From Kineosporia babensis (GTDB lineage Bacteria > Actinomycetota > Actinomycetes > Actinomycetales > Kineosporiaceae): a DNA stretch of 64,000 nt. The notes under the pieces are model-generated. The model saw only the letters and a program-made list of their open reading frames with translations. It was not told where the DNA came from and ran no database searches. Below, in pieces: positions 17,152 to 24,141 of this stretch. Made by a program: the position numbers and the translations under genes. How positions within the stretch are numbered: position 1 is the first letter of the stretch; each line of letters starts with the position of its first letter. The stretch is from contig NZ_JAJOMB010000031.1 of NCBI RefSeq assembly GCF_021129305.1, forward strand, positions 1-64,000. The letters are read 5' to 3'.

Positions 17152-17906
17152 TGGCTGCGCCGAACGAGTTGGAGGCGCGCGCCTGGAGCGCTCTGGACGC
17201 GGTGATGGACCCGGAACTCGACGAGCCGATCACCGATCTGGGGTTCGTCCGCTCGCTCAGCGCTTCGGATCAGGGCGATCTTCTGGTGCACCTGCGCCTG
17301 CCCACTTCCTTCTGCTCACCGAACTTCGCGTACTTGATGGCGAGCGATACGAAGGACGTCCTCGGCGGGCTTGCCGGAGTCGGCTCGGTGGTGGTGGAAC
17401 TGGACGATCACCACGACTCGGATCTGATCAACGCCGGCCTGGCGGCAGATGCGGGATACCAGGGGACGTTCGGGCCCGAGGCGGAGGAAAGCCTGGACGA
17501 GTTGCGGCTCACCTTCCGCAAGAAGGCGCACACCGCAGCCATGGAACGTGCCCTGACCGCCGCGCTGAAAGCCAGCCCTGGCCTGGAACTGAACGCGACG
17601 CTGGCCGACCTTCCGGCCTCACCGGCCACCGAGGCCCTCAAGCGCCGCCGCCACGACCTGGGCCTGTCCCTGCAGCCGGACGCACCGGTCCTGGTCAACG
17701 AGGACGGCACCCCAGTTCCCCGTGAGCAGGCCGAGTTCCGGCTGCGCCGGGCCCGCTCCACCCGCATCTCGATCGACGGCAACGCGCACTTCTGCCGCGG
17801 CCTGCTACGCACCCGTTACCCCGGATCCGACGCCGACCAGAACCCGTGCGCGCACGGCGACACCGACGGCCGTCCGCTCCTCAGCTTGGAGGTCAAAGCA
17901 TCATGA
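17151..17906 (+). CDS. DUF59 (MIP18-type) iron-sulfur assembly-like protein
   Basis: 251 residues. The N-terminal 100 residues are a DUF59 domain (AWSALDAVMDPELDEPITDLG, LLVHLRLPTSFCSPNFAYLM) with one Cys in the usual position. The remaining 150 residues are a less familiar extension containing charged helices, the segment TRISIDGNAHFCRGLLRTRY and a terminal NPCAHGDTDG. The same two-part protein follows the amidohydrolase in propane-monooxygenase clusters, where it probably helps metal-site maturation. Coupled by overlaps to both neighbours. Confidence 0.82.
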   Translation: MAAPNELEARAWSALDAVMDPELDEPITDLGFVRSLSASDQGDLLVHLRLPTSFCSPNFAYLMASDTKDVLGGLAGVGSVVVELDDHHDSDLINAGLAADAGYQGTFGPEAEESLDELRLTFRKKAHTAAMERALTAALKASPGLELNATLADLPASPATEALKRRRHDLGLSLQPDAPVLVNEDGTPVPREQAEFRLRRARSTRISIDGNAHFCRGLLRTRYPGSDADQNPCAHGDTDGRPLLSLEVKAS

Positions 17907-18928
17907 GAGCAGTCCAGGTCACCGGCTACCACCAGCCCCTGGCGATGACCGAACTGGCCCAGCCGGAGGTCACCGGCCCGTTCGACGTGATCGTGAAGAT
18001 CGGCGGCGCCGGGGTGTGCCGCACCGACCTGCACATCCTCGAGGGTCAGTGGGCCGAGAAGTCCGGCGTGGCGCTGCCTTACACGATCGGGCACGAGAAC
18101 GCCGGCTGGGTGGCCGCGGTCGGCAGCGCCGTGACCAGCGTGGCCGAGGGCGACCCGGTGATCATTCACCCGCTGATCACCTGTGGCCTGTGCCGGGCCT
18201 GCCGCTTCGGCGACGACGTGCACTGCGAGAACTCCCAGTTCCCGGGCATCGACACCAACGGCGGCTACGCCGAGTACCTGAAAACCTCGGCCCGCAGTGT
18301 GGTCCGGATCGACCCGTCGCTGCAGCCTTCCGACGTCGCCGCCCTGGCCGACGCCGGCCTGACCGCCTATCACGCCGCCGCCAAGGCCGCCCGCCGCCTG
18401 CGCGCCGGTGACCGCTGCGTCGTGATCGGCGCCGGCGGCCTGGGCCACATCGGCATCCAGGTGCTCAAGGCGATCAGCCCGGCCGAGCTCATCGTGGTCG
18501 ACCGCAACCCGGACGCCACCAAACTGGCCCTGAGCATCGGCGCCGACCACGGCGTCACCGCCGACGGCACCCAGGTCGAGCAGATCCTGGAGCTGACCGA
18601 CGGCAAGGGCGCCGAGGTGGTCCTCGACTTCGTCGGCGAAGGCGGCTCCACCCGTGAGGGCCTGAGCATGCTGCGCCGGGCCGGCGACTACCACGTGGTC
18701 GGCTACGGCGAGAACGTCGACGTGCCCACCATCGACATCATCTCGGCCGAGATCAACATCGTCGGCAACCTGGTCGGCTCCTACAACGACCTGGTCGAGC
18801 TGATGGCCCTGGCCGCCCAGCAGAAGGTCACCCTGCACACCAGCAAGTACCCCCTCGACCGCTTCCAGGACGCCATCGACGACCTGGACGCCGGCCGGGT
18901 CCGGGGTCGGGCGATCCTCGTCCCCTGA
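17903..18928 (+). CDS. Zinc-dependent NAD(P) alcohol dehydrogenase (MDR family)
   Basis: 341 residues, ATG in an ATGA overlap with the DUF59 gene and preceded by TTGGAGG. Catalytic zinc ligands are in GVCRTDLHILEG (Cys) and TIGHENAGWVAAVGS (His-Glu). The structural zinc loop is ITCGLCRACRFGDDVHC. The Rossmann motif is VVIGAGGLGHIGIQVLKA. In the related alkane clusters this enzyme oxidises the secondary or primary alcohol made by the monooxygenase. Without that oxygenase the substrate here is uncertain, for example a xenobiotic or plant-derived alcohol. Last gene before a strong terminator. Confidence 0.9.
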   Translation: MRAVQVTGYHQPLAMTELAQPEVTGPFDVIVKIGGAGVCRTDLHILEGQWAEKSGVALPYTIGHENAGWVAAVGSAVTSVAEGDPVIIHPLITCGLCRACRFGDDVHCENSQFPGIDTNGGYAEYLKTSARSVVRIDPSLQPSDVAALADAGLTAYHAAAKAARRLRAGDRCVVIGAGGLGHIGIQVLKAISPAELIVVDRNPDATKLALSIGADHGVTADGTQVEQILELTDGKGAEVVLDFVGEGGSTREGLSMLRRAGDYHVVGYGENVDVPTIDIISAEINIVGNLVGSYNDLVELMALAAQQKVTLHTSKYPLDRFQDAIDDLDAGRVRGRAILVP

Positions 18929-18939
18929 CCGGCGCACGG

Positions 18940-18972
18940 CGAGAAGGCCCCACCTGTGGTGGGGCCTTCTCG
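18940..18972. terminator. Strong bidirectional hairpin terminator
   Basis: A perfect 15-base stem (CGAGAAGGCCCCACC, 18940-18954) with a 3-base loop TGT and its exact complement at 18958-18972. It starts 12 bases after the alcohol dehydrogenase stop and 11 bases beyond the stop of the convergent lysine-rich microprotein gene. It lacks a U-tract on the plus strand but can serve both transcripts. Confidence 0.85.
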
Positions 18973-18982
18973 TACGCGGCGG

Positions 18983-19048
18983 CTACTTCTTCTTCTTGCC
19001 CGACTTCTTGTTCTTGCCGGACTTCTTCTTGTCCTTCTTCTTCGCCAT
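18983..19048 (-). CDS. 21-residue lysine-rich microprotein
   Basis: A tiny gene encoding 21 residues, 13 of them lysine, beginning MAKKKDKKKSGK and ending in four lysines. It is coding in appearance: GGAGG sits 6 nt before the ATG, every sense codon ends in G or C, a TAG stop follows, and a strong terminator lies 11 bases after the stop. The KKK-D-KKK / SGKNKK / SGKKKK layout suggests two SGK-type repeats. It would be extremely basic and unstructured, so RNA, ribosome, nucleoid or acidic-membrane binding is plausible. It lies downstream of kptA (102 bases apart, same strand). I know no named family; function unknown. Confidence 0.65.
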   Translation of the reverse strand: MAKKKDKKKSGKNKKSGKKKK

Positions 19049-19150
19049 GGCTGTCCTCCATGATCGTCACGGTTGATTCAGAGCCCATCGGCGCCGAACG
19101 CCCCCGACTTGAGAACAAGCGCAGCCTGACTGGAGCGCATCGACGCGTGA

Positions 19151-19681
19151 CTAGCGCTGTGCCAGGGTGGACAGCAGTGCTGGAGGTACGTGGTCGGTGA
19201 GCCAGACGCCGTTGGCCGCGCGGTAGAAGGGGTGACCGCCCTGGTGGGCGGCTGCGGCATCTACTTGAAGGACGACGGGGTCGCCTCGGCGGGCACCGAC
19301 GGTTCGGGCGGTAGTCACGTCGGCGGACAGATGAACGAAGCGGCGGCCCATCGGCAGGAGCCCTTGGGTGGTGATACCGAGCCGGGCGCCTGGGTGCGTG
19401 CCGTGGTAGAGGACGGCGGGTGGGGCCAAGGGCTCGAGGCCTAGGTCGACGTCCAGGGAGTGGCCCTGGGCAGCACGAATCCGGTTGTCCCGCAGTTCAA
19501 AACGTTGCTTGTCCGAGGTGGCGACCAACTGTTCCAGGTCCTCACGGTTACCGACGCGACCGTGCCGGCCAAGAGCGTCTACAAGCTCGGTGACGTCCAC
19601 CCAGCCACCGGCGTCCAGGTGCAGACCGATCGCTTCCGGGTGATGCCGCAGAAGGTAGCTGAGGTAACGGCTTTCGATCAC
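19151..19681 (-). CDS. kptA: RNA 2'-phosphotransferase (Tpt1/KptA)
   Basis: 176 residues, GTG start in a GTGA overlap with the LysR gene. Family motifs: SRYLSYLLRHHPEAIGLHLD with the conserved Arg-His, then DKQRFEL, LYHGTHPG, FVHLSADVTTARTVG, PVVLQVDA and FYRAANGVWLTDHVPP. The enzyme moves an internal RNA 2'-phosphate to NAD+, giving ADP-ribose 1,2-cyclic phosphate and nicotinamide. It serves tRNA splicing in yeast, while bacterial substrates are unknown (RNA repair or ADP-ribosyl capping have been proposed). Translational coupling to a LysR regulator is unusual. The full frame is longer but upstream residues belong to the LysR gene. Confidence 0.9.
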   Translation of the reverse strand: MIESRYLSYLLRHHPEAIGLHLDAGGWVDVTELVDALGRHGRVGNREDLEQLVATSDKQRFELRDNRIRAAQGHSLDVDLGLEPLAPPAVLYHGTHPGARLGITTQGLLPMGRRFVHLSADVTTARTVGARRGDPVVLQVDAAAAHQGGHPFYRAANGVWLTDHVPPALLSTLAQR

Positions 19682-20532
19682 GGGACACTCAGGTGATGGA
19701 GGACGTCGGTGGGCAGGTCGGTGCGCTCGGGTCGCCACACTGCCCAGTATCGGACGTCGGGCAGGTCCCGGATCGGTATCGCGACGACGTTCTCGGGAGC
19801 GGACACGCAGCCGTTGACCACGGCGGCGCCCAGGCCGAGGGCAACGAAGTGGGTCATCAGGTCCCAGCCGTCGACCTCGGCGGCGACCGCGATGGAGACG
19901 CCCGCGTCGAGCAGGGCGCGGGCGAGTTCTTGGCGGTGGGGACGTTCGGGCGGCGGCAGGAGCAGCGGCAGACCTGCCAGGTCCTTGAGCGTGCATTGGG
20001 CTTGCGCGGTGAGTGGGTGACCGGCGGGCAGCATGAGAACCTGGGGGTAGCGGGCGATCTCGGTGCTGGCCAGGTGCGGCGGGGGCGGCCGACTGCCGAA
20101 AACCCCGACGTCGGCACGGCCTGCTGCGACCTCCGTGATGGCCTGTTCGCGGTTGGCGGTGCGGACGTGGAGCTCGCGGCCGCTGTTCACCAGCCCTCGC
20201 ACCCCTTCGCCGATCACCCAGCGGAAGGTTCCGTGGCCGGCCGCGATGGTCAGTGAGGTCGGTCGGCCGTCAAGCTCGGCGATGAAATCCTTTGCCCGCC
20301 GAACGTTCTCCTGGGCAAACCAGGCCAGCTTCTCCCCCGCCGGGGTCAGCCGCAGGCCGCGTCCGTCCCGTTCGTACAACGGTGTGCCCAGTTCGCGGGC
20401 GAGCTTGCCGATCTTGGCGTGCAGGGAGGGCTGGGCCAGGTGCAGTTCGGCCGCGGCTGCGGTCAGGTTCAGGTGCCGGGCGAACACAGCAAAGGCCCTG
20501 AGCCCGTCCGACTCCAACGCATCCATAGGCAC
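19678..20532 (-). CDS. LysR-family transcriptional regulator
   Basis: 284 residues. N-terminal winged helix-turn-helix (LNLTAAAAELHLAQPSLHAK, then YERDGRGLRLTPAGEKL) and a two-lobed effector domain (ADVGVFGSRPPPPHLAS, VLMLPAGHPL, FVALGLGAAVVNGCV). Its stop overlaps the kptA start, so both are in one leftward transcript. It is divergent from the HAD-like gene at 20597 across a 64-base spacer, the classic LysR target arrangement. Effector unknown. Confidence 0.92.
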   Translation of the reverse strand: MPMDALESDGLRAFAVFARHLNLTAAAAELHLAQPSLHAKIGKLARELGTPLYERDGRGLRLTPAGEKLAWFAQENVRRAKDFIAELDGRPTSLTIAAGHGTFRWVIGEGVRGLVNSGRELHVRTANREQAITEVAAGRADVGVFGSRPPPPHLASTEIARYPQVLMLPAGHPLTAQAQCTLKDLAGLPLLLPPPERPHRQELARALLDAGVSIAVAAEVDGWDLMTHFVALGLGAAVVNGCVSAPENVVAIPIRDLPDVRYWAVWRPERTDLPTDVLHHLSVP

Positions 20533-20596
20533 AAACTAGCGGCGAACGTCCATTTGCTAGTTCCGCTCTAGATCTCATCGCGCCACGCTGGCTGCC

Positions 20597-21139
20597 ATGA
20601 ACAAAGATCGACAACCTCGGCTGGGGGTGGACATCGGCCGCGTGATCATCGACGGTACGGCGCATCCGGGCGGCGGCGACACCGCGTTCTTCTCCGGCGG
20701 CGAGGCGGTCATGCTGGCAACGCCGCAGGTGCCCGGGGCCATTGAGACGATCGCCCGGCTGAGCGAATGGTTCGGCGGACGGGTGTGGCTGGTCTCCAAG
20801 TGCGGGCCGAACGTCCAGGATCGTTCCCGGCGCTGGCTGGCCGCTCATGACTTCTACGCCCGCACGGGGGTGCCGGCTGAGAACCTGCGGTTCTGTCGCG
20901 AGCGCAAGCACAAGCGCAGGCATTGTGTGCAACTGGGTCTGACGCACTTTGTGGACGACCGACCGGACGTTCACGCGGCGATCACCGACGTCGTCCCTCA
21001 TCGGTATTTGTTCGGGCCCCAGCGCACGGGGGTCGCAGTGGATGCCGTCCGCGTCCCGGATTGGGCGGCCGTAGAGGCCTTGATCGTGGGTCAGTTGCGG
21101 GGCATACCGTTGGGGGATGGAACACCAGGACGACGCTGA
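20597..21139 (+). CDS. HAD-like hydrolase
   Basis: 180 residues. HAD-type motifs: N-terminal GVDIGRVIIDG (Asp12 nucleophile; the usual second Asp of DxD is replaced by Gly, as in several DIGGV-type members), RVWLVSKCGPN (motif II Ser), a basic helix RERKHKRRHC (motif III Lys) and HFVDDRPDVHAA (motif IV). A small phosphatase or nucleotidase is likely. Divergent from LysR-kptA; its 3' end overlaps the next gene by 23 bases. Whether it acts on KptA products is speculation. Confidence 0.75.
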   Translation: MNKDRQPRLGVDIGRVIIDGTAHPGGGDTAFFSGGEAVMLATPQVPGAIETIARLSEWFGGRVWLVSKCGPNVQDRSRRWLAAHDFYARTGVPAENLRFCRERKHKRRHCVQLGLTHFVDDRPDVHAAITDVVPHRYLFGPQRTGVAVDAVRVPDWAAVEALIVGQLRGIPLGDGTPGRR

Positions 21140-21557
21140 CTGGCCGGCCCGACGACGAGAGGCTTTCGAGGCGCACGAGCGGGCCCGGGAACGAGCCGAG
21201 GCAGCGGAGGAACTGCAGGCCAAGGCGCTGGTGGCGGATTTTGTGGTGCACGTGCGGGAGCTGGGGCTACCGCCGGAGCCGTTGCGGGCACGCGCGTACA
21301 ACGGCTCGGCGACCTTCCGGACCGGTCTGAGTGGGTGGTATCTGCAGCCCAACGGCTCGCTGGGGATCGGGGAGGACGGCCTGTTCTACGTACTGATCAC
21401 GCCCGGGGGTCTGGCGACCTGGCTGCGTGGGGCGCAGATCGCACCCTCGGCGCCGCCGCTGGCGGTGGGGCGGGGTGCGCGGGACGGTGAGTCGATGTCG
21501 TTGCGGGAGCTGTTGGACCGACGTCTGGCAGCCGGGCTGAAGTTCCGTCGCGTCTGA
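21117..21557 (+). CDS. Hypothetical protein, 146 aa
   Basis: 146 residues with an N-terminal charged helix or coiled coil (RRREAFEAHERARERAEAAE, about 12-40) and a compact C-terminal part (LSGWYLQPNGSLGIGEDGLF, YVLITPGGLATWLRG). It overlaps the HAD-like gene by 23 bases and is probably cotranscribed with it. No family recognised. No signal peptide or membrane segment. Confidence 0.75.
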   Translation: MEHQDDADWPARRREAFEAHERARERAEAAEELQAKALVADFVVHVRELGLPPEPLRARAYNGSATFRTGLSGWYLQPNGSLGIGEDGLFYVLITPGGLATWLRGAQIAPSAPPLAVGRGARDGESMSLRELLDRRLAAGLKFRRV

Positions 21558-21615
21558 TACCGGATATCGTGGCCCGACTCGCGAACAACCGGCACCGAAC
21601 TGTGAGGAACCACGT

Positions 21616-21939
21616 TTGACCAGCACCGACCGGCCGGATGGCCAGCAGGACGTCTCGGCCACCCTGCGCGAGCTCCGCGAGAGCATCGACAACCTGGATG
21701 CCACGCTGGTGTTCCTGCTCGCCGAGCGATTCAAGATCACCCAGCGGGTCGGGCACCTGAAGGCCGAGTTCGGCCTGCCGCCGGCCGACCCGCAGCGGGA
21801 GACCGAGCAGGTGCGCCGGCTGCAGCGGCTGGCCGAGGAGGCCCACCTGGACCCGGTCTTCGCCGAGAAGTTCCTGAACTTCATCATCGCCGAGGTGGTC
21901 CGTCACCACGAGTCGATCGCCCGGAGCGTCAATTCCTGA
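21616..21939 (+). CDS. Chorismate mutase, short AroQ (actinobacterial type)
   Basis: 107 residues, TTG start at 21616 with GAGGAA upstream. It is an all-helical AroQ domain: LRELRESIDNLDATLVFLLA, ERFKITQRVGHLKAEFGLPP, DPQRETEQVRRLQRLAEEAH and FAEKFLNFIIAEVVRHHESI. It rearranges chorismate to prephenate for Phe/Tyr synthesis. Size and sequence pattern fit the intracellular actinobacterial enzyme that is boosted by DAHP synthase binding. No signal peptide. A terminator lies just beyond it inside the next, convergent gene. Confidence 0.9.
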   Translation: MTSTDRPDGQQDVSATLRELRESIDNLDATLVFLLAERFKITQRVGHLKAEFGLPPADPQRETEQVRRLQRLAEEAHLDPVFAEKFLNFIIAEVVRHHESIARSVNS

Positions 21940-21952
21940 CGTCCGGCAGGAC

Positions 21953-22846
21953 TTACGAGATCAGGCGGACGGCCCGGGATTCCAGATCCCGGGCCGTTTC
22001 CTCGTCGCCCAGGCTGCGCAGCACCGAGGCCAGGTTGCGTAGGTAGGTGTCGATCACGCCGTGCCCGCTGCTCTCACCCAGGGTGAGCGCCTGACGGGCC
22101 AGCGGACGGGCGGCGATCGGGATGCCGAGGTGGGCCGCCAGCATCACGGCCAGGTTGTTGCTGTAGGCCGCGGATTCCGGCCGGCGGATGTTGTCCTGCC
22201 GCTCCACCAGCTGGGTGGCCTTGGACAACGCCGTGCGAGCGCCTTCCGGGTCGCCGTTCAGCAGCCGGGCCTTGGCCAGATTGCTCAGCACCGCCGCCAG
22301 CTCCGGCCCGGCCGAGCTCTCCTGCTCGGCGATCGCCCGGGCCCGCTCCAGCATCGTCTGCCCGGCCTCGAGTTCCCCCAGCCGCAGCCGCACCAGGCCC
22401 AGGTTGTTCAGGTGCCGGGCCACCCGCAGGTCCTCCCGGCCGAGCGCGGCCACCGTCACGCCCAGGGCCCGCTCCAGCAGCTCGGCCGCCTGCTGCCACT
22501 CGTTCACCCGGGCCAGGGCGATGGCCAGGTGGCCGAGTTGGGTCGCGGCATAAGGGTGATCGGCGCCCACGGCCTGCTCGGTCAGGGCCACCGCCCGCGC
22601 CGCCAGCGAGCGCACCCGGGCGCCGTCCTGGCGCAGGAACATCGCGAAGGCCACGCCGTTACCGCGCAGCACCACGCGCGGGTGGGCGGGCAGGCCGGGC
22701 TCGTGCACCTCGACCAGCACGCGGGAGCTGAGGGCGCGGTCGTCGGCCGCGTCCCACACGTCCAGCAGCAGCACCGCAACCGCCCGGGGCAGCGTGGGCG
22801 CGCTGCTGTGCAGGCGGAGGATCTCGGCCGTGTCTTCCATTTGCAC
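21953..22846 (-). CDS. Tetratricopeptide repeat protein
   Basis: 297 residues. After a short N-terminal region, TPR units run from about residue 75 to 290, for example HPYAATQLGHLAIALARVNE, VARHLNNLGLVRLRLGELEA, LAAVLSNLAKARLLNGDPEG and DTYLRNLASVLRSLGDEETA. This resembles the C-terminal TPR part of the NB-ARC/TPR regulators (one is encoded at 54716-57049) but has no ATPase or HTH. Probably a protein-interaction module. Start at 22846 or at the ATG two codons later. Confidence 0.8.
   Translation of the reverse strand: MQMEDTAEILRLHSSAPTLPRAVAVLLLDVWDAADDRALSSRVLVEVHEPGLPAHPRVVLRGNGVAFAMFLRQDGARVRSLAARAVALTEQAVGADHPYAATQLGHLAIALARVNEWQQAAELLERALGVTVAALGREDLRVARHLNNLGLVRLRLGELEAGQTMLERARAIAEQESSAGPELAAVLSNLAKARLLNGDPEGARTALSKATQLVERQDNIRRPESAAYSNNLAVMLAAHLGIPIAARPLARQALTLGESSGHGVIDTYLRNLASVLRSLGDEETARDLESRAVRLIS
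21970..21996 (+). terminator. Hairpin terminator of the chorismate mutase gene
   Basis: A perfect 11-base stem CGGCCCGGGAT (21970-21980), 5-base loop TCCAG and complement (21986-21996), followed by TTTCC. It is 31 bases after the chorismate mutase stop and lies inside the 3' end of the convergent TPR gene. Confidence 0.7.
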
Positions 22847-22972
22847 AGTGAACCATCAGAAAGTGTCCAGCGGTCGAACTACCCCGGCGGCCAGGGGCAG
22901 ACGCAGGAGTTCCTTGAGGCCGGCGGCGGCCCGGCCGACCGCGAAATGAGGGCAAGGCCATACTTGGCCGAC

Positions 22973-23488
22973 GTGAGCACTCCTGGGCGTTTCTTGGTGT
23001 TGCACGATTACGGGATGGGCGGGCTGTGGTGGTGGGTTCACGCTCCGTCGGCCGAGGCCATCCTCGAAGCGGTGGCCGAGGTTGAGGTGATCACCGACCC
23101 GGAGACCGTCGAACGAGTCTCGACCTGGGACGATGTCGCCGAGGTGAGCCTGGACGCGTCGGGCGACTCGGCGTGGAAAGGCCTGGTGGCGCAGCGCACG
23201 GCCGAACGCCAGGATCCGGACTACGGCAAGCTGATCGGCCAGGGAACGGTGTACCTACGCAGCGCTGAGGACGGCATCACCTACCTCACGGAAGTGAATG
23301 CTGATGGCATCCGCACCCGTGAGGTGGGCATTCTTCCCGACGGCCGGCAACAGCGCAGCGACGACTGGCCGCTGAACCCGGCCTTTGACCTGCGCAGTCC
23401 GGAACTCGCACGTCAGGCGCTGCTTTCGGCGGCCGACTTCGAGGCGCACTGGCAGCGGGCCGAGCCGGTGCCCGATCACTGGGACTAG
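22973..23488 (+). CDS. Hypothetical protein, 171 aa
   Basis: The frame is open far upstream; the coding part begins at the GTG at 22973 (STPGRFLVLHDYGMGGLWWW) or the ATG at 22946. Features: Trp-rich start, an acidic helix (SAEAILEAVAEVEVITDPE), a DPDYGKLIGQGTVYLRSAED strand region and a C-terminal RSPELARQALLSAADFEAHW helix. It looks like a compact cytoplasmic protein seen in actinomycetes, function unknown. Its stop codon overlaps that of the convergent response regulator (CTAG). Confidence 0.7.
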   Translation: MSTPGRFLVLHDYGMGGLWWWVHAPSAEAILEAVAEVEVITDPETVERVSTWDDVAEVSLDASGDSAWKGLVAQRTAERQDPDYGKLIGQGTVYLRSAEDGITYLTEVNADGIRTREVGILPDGRQQRSDDWPLNPAFDLRSPELARQALLSAADFEAHWQRAEPVPDHWD

Positions 23489-24141
23489 CGGCGGTCGCCG
23501 TCCTCCAGGTATTTCAGGACGGCGACCACGCGCCGGTCCGTGTGGTCGGTGGGGGCCAGGTCCAGCTTGGCGAAGATGCTCCGGATGTGCTTGTGCACAG
23601 CCCCTTCGGTCACCACCAGTTTCTCGGCGATCGCGGTGTTGCCCAGCCCCTCGGCCATCAGGGCCAGCACGTCGCGCTCGCGCGGGCTGAGACGTTCCAT
23701 TCCCGGGTCGGGCCGGTTGCGGGTCATCAGCTGGGCCACCACCTCCGGGTCGATCGCGGTGCCGCCCTCGGCCACCCGGTTCAGCGCGACCAGGAACTCC
23801 TCGACCCGGCCCACGCGCTCCTTCAGCATGTACCCCAGCCGGTTGGCCCCACTGGTGAGAAGGTCGGTGGCGAAGGACTGCTCGACGTAGGCCGACAGCA
23901 CCAGCACCGACAGCTCCGGGTGCCGGCGCCGGGCCTCGACCGCCGCCACGATGCCTTCGTCGGTGTGGGTGGGCGGCATCCGCACGTCCACGATGGCCAC
24001 GTCGGGCTTCTGCTCGTCCACCGCCTCGAGGAACTGCTCCGGCCCGGCCGCGGTGGCGACCACGTCCAGCCCTTCGGCCCGCAGCAGCGACGCCAGTCCC
24101 TCCCGCAGCAGCGCGTCGTCCTCCGCGATCACGATCCGCAC
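23485..24141 (-). CDS. NarL/LuxR-type response regulator
   Basis: 218 residues, GTG start inside the 3' end of the kinase gene (13-base overlap). Receiver domain with IAEDDALLREGL, phospho-acceptor Asp in AIVDVRMPP (about residue 52), and LSAYVEQSF and YMLKERV switch residues. The C-terminal LuxR helix-turn-helix is LSPRERDVLALMAEGLGNTA, then VTEGAVHKHIRSIF. Partner of the adjacent kinase; targets unknown. Confidence 0.93.
   Translation of the reverse strand: MRIVIAEDDALLREGLASLLRAEGLDVVATAAGPEQFLEAVDEQKPDVAIVDVRMPPTHTDEGIVAAVEARRRHPELSVLVLSAYVEQSFATDLLTSGANRLGYMLKERVGRVEEFLVALNRVAEGGTAIDPEVVAQLMTRNRPDPGMERLSPRERDVLALMAEGLGNTAIAEKLVVTEGAVHKHIRSIFAKLDLAPTDHTDRRVVAVLKYLEDGDRR

Noticed and set aside
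18828-19118. Leftward frame giving a Glu-rich peptide over the microprotein gene
   Set aside because: It reads the same DNA one frame off and runs through the terminator; the lysine frame has the ribosome site and G/C third positions.
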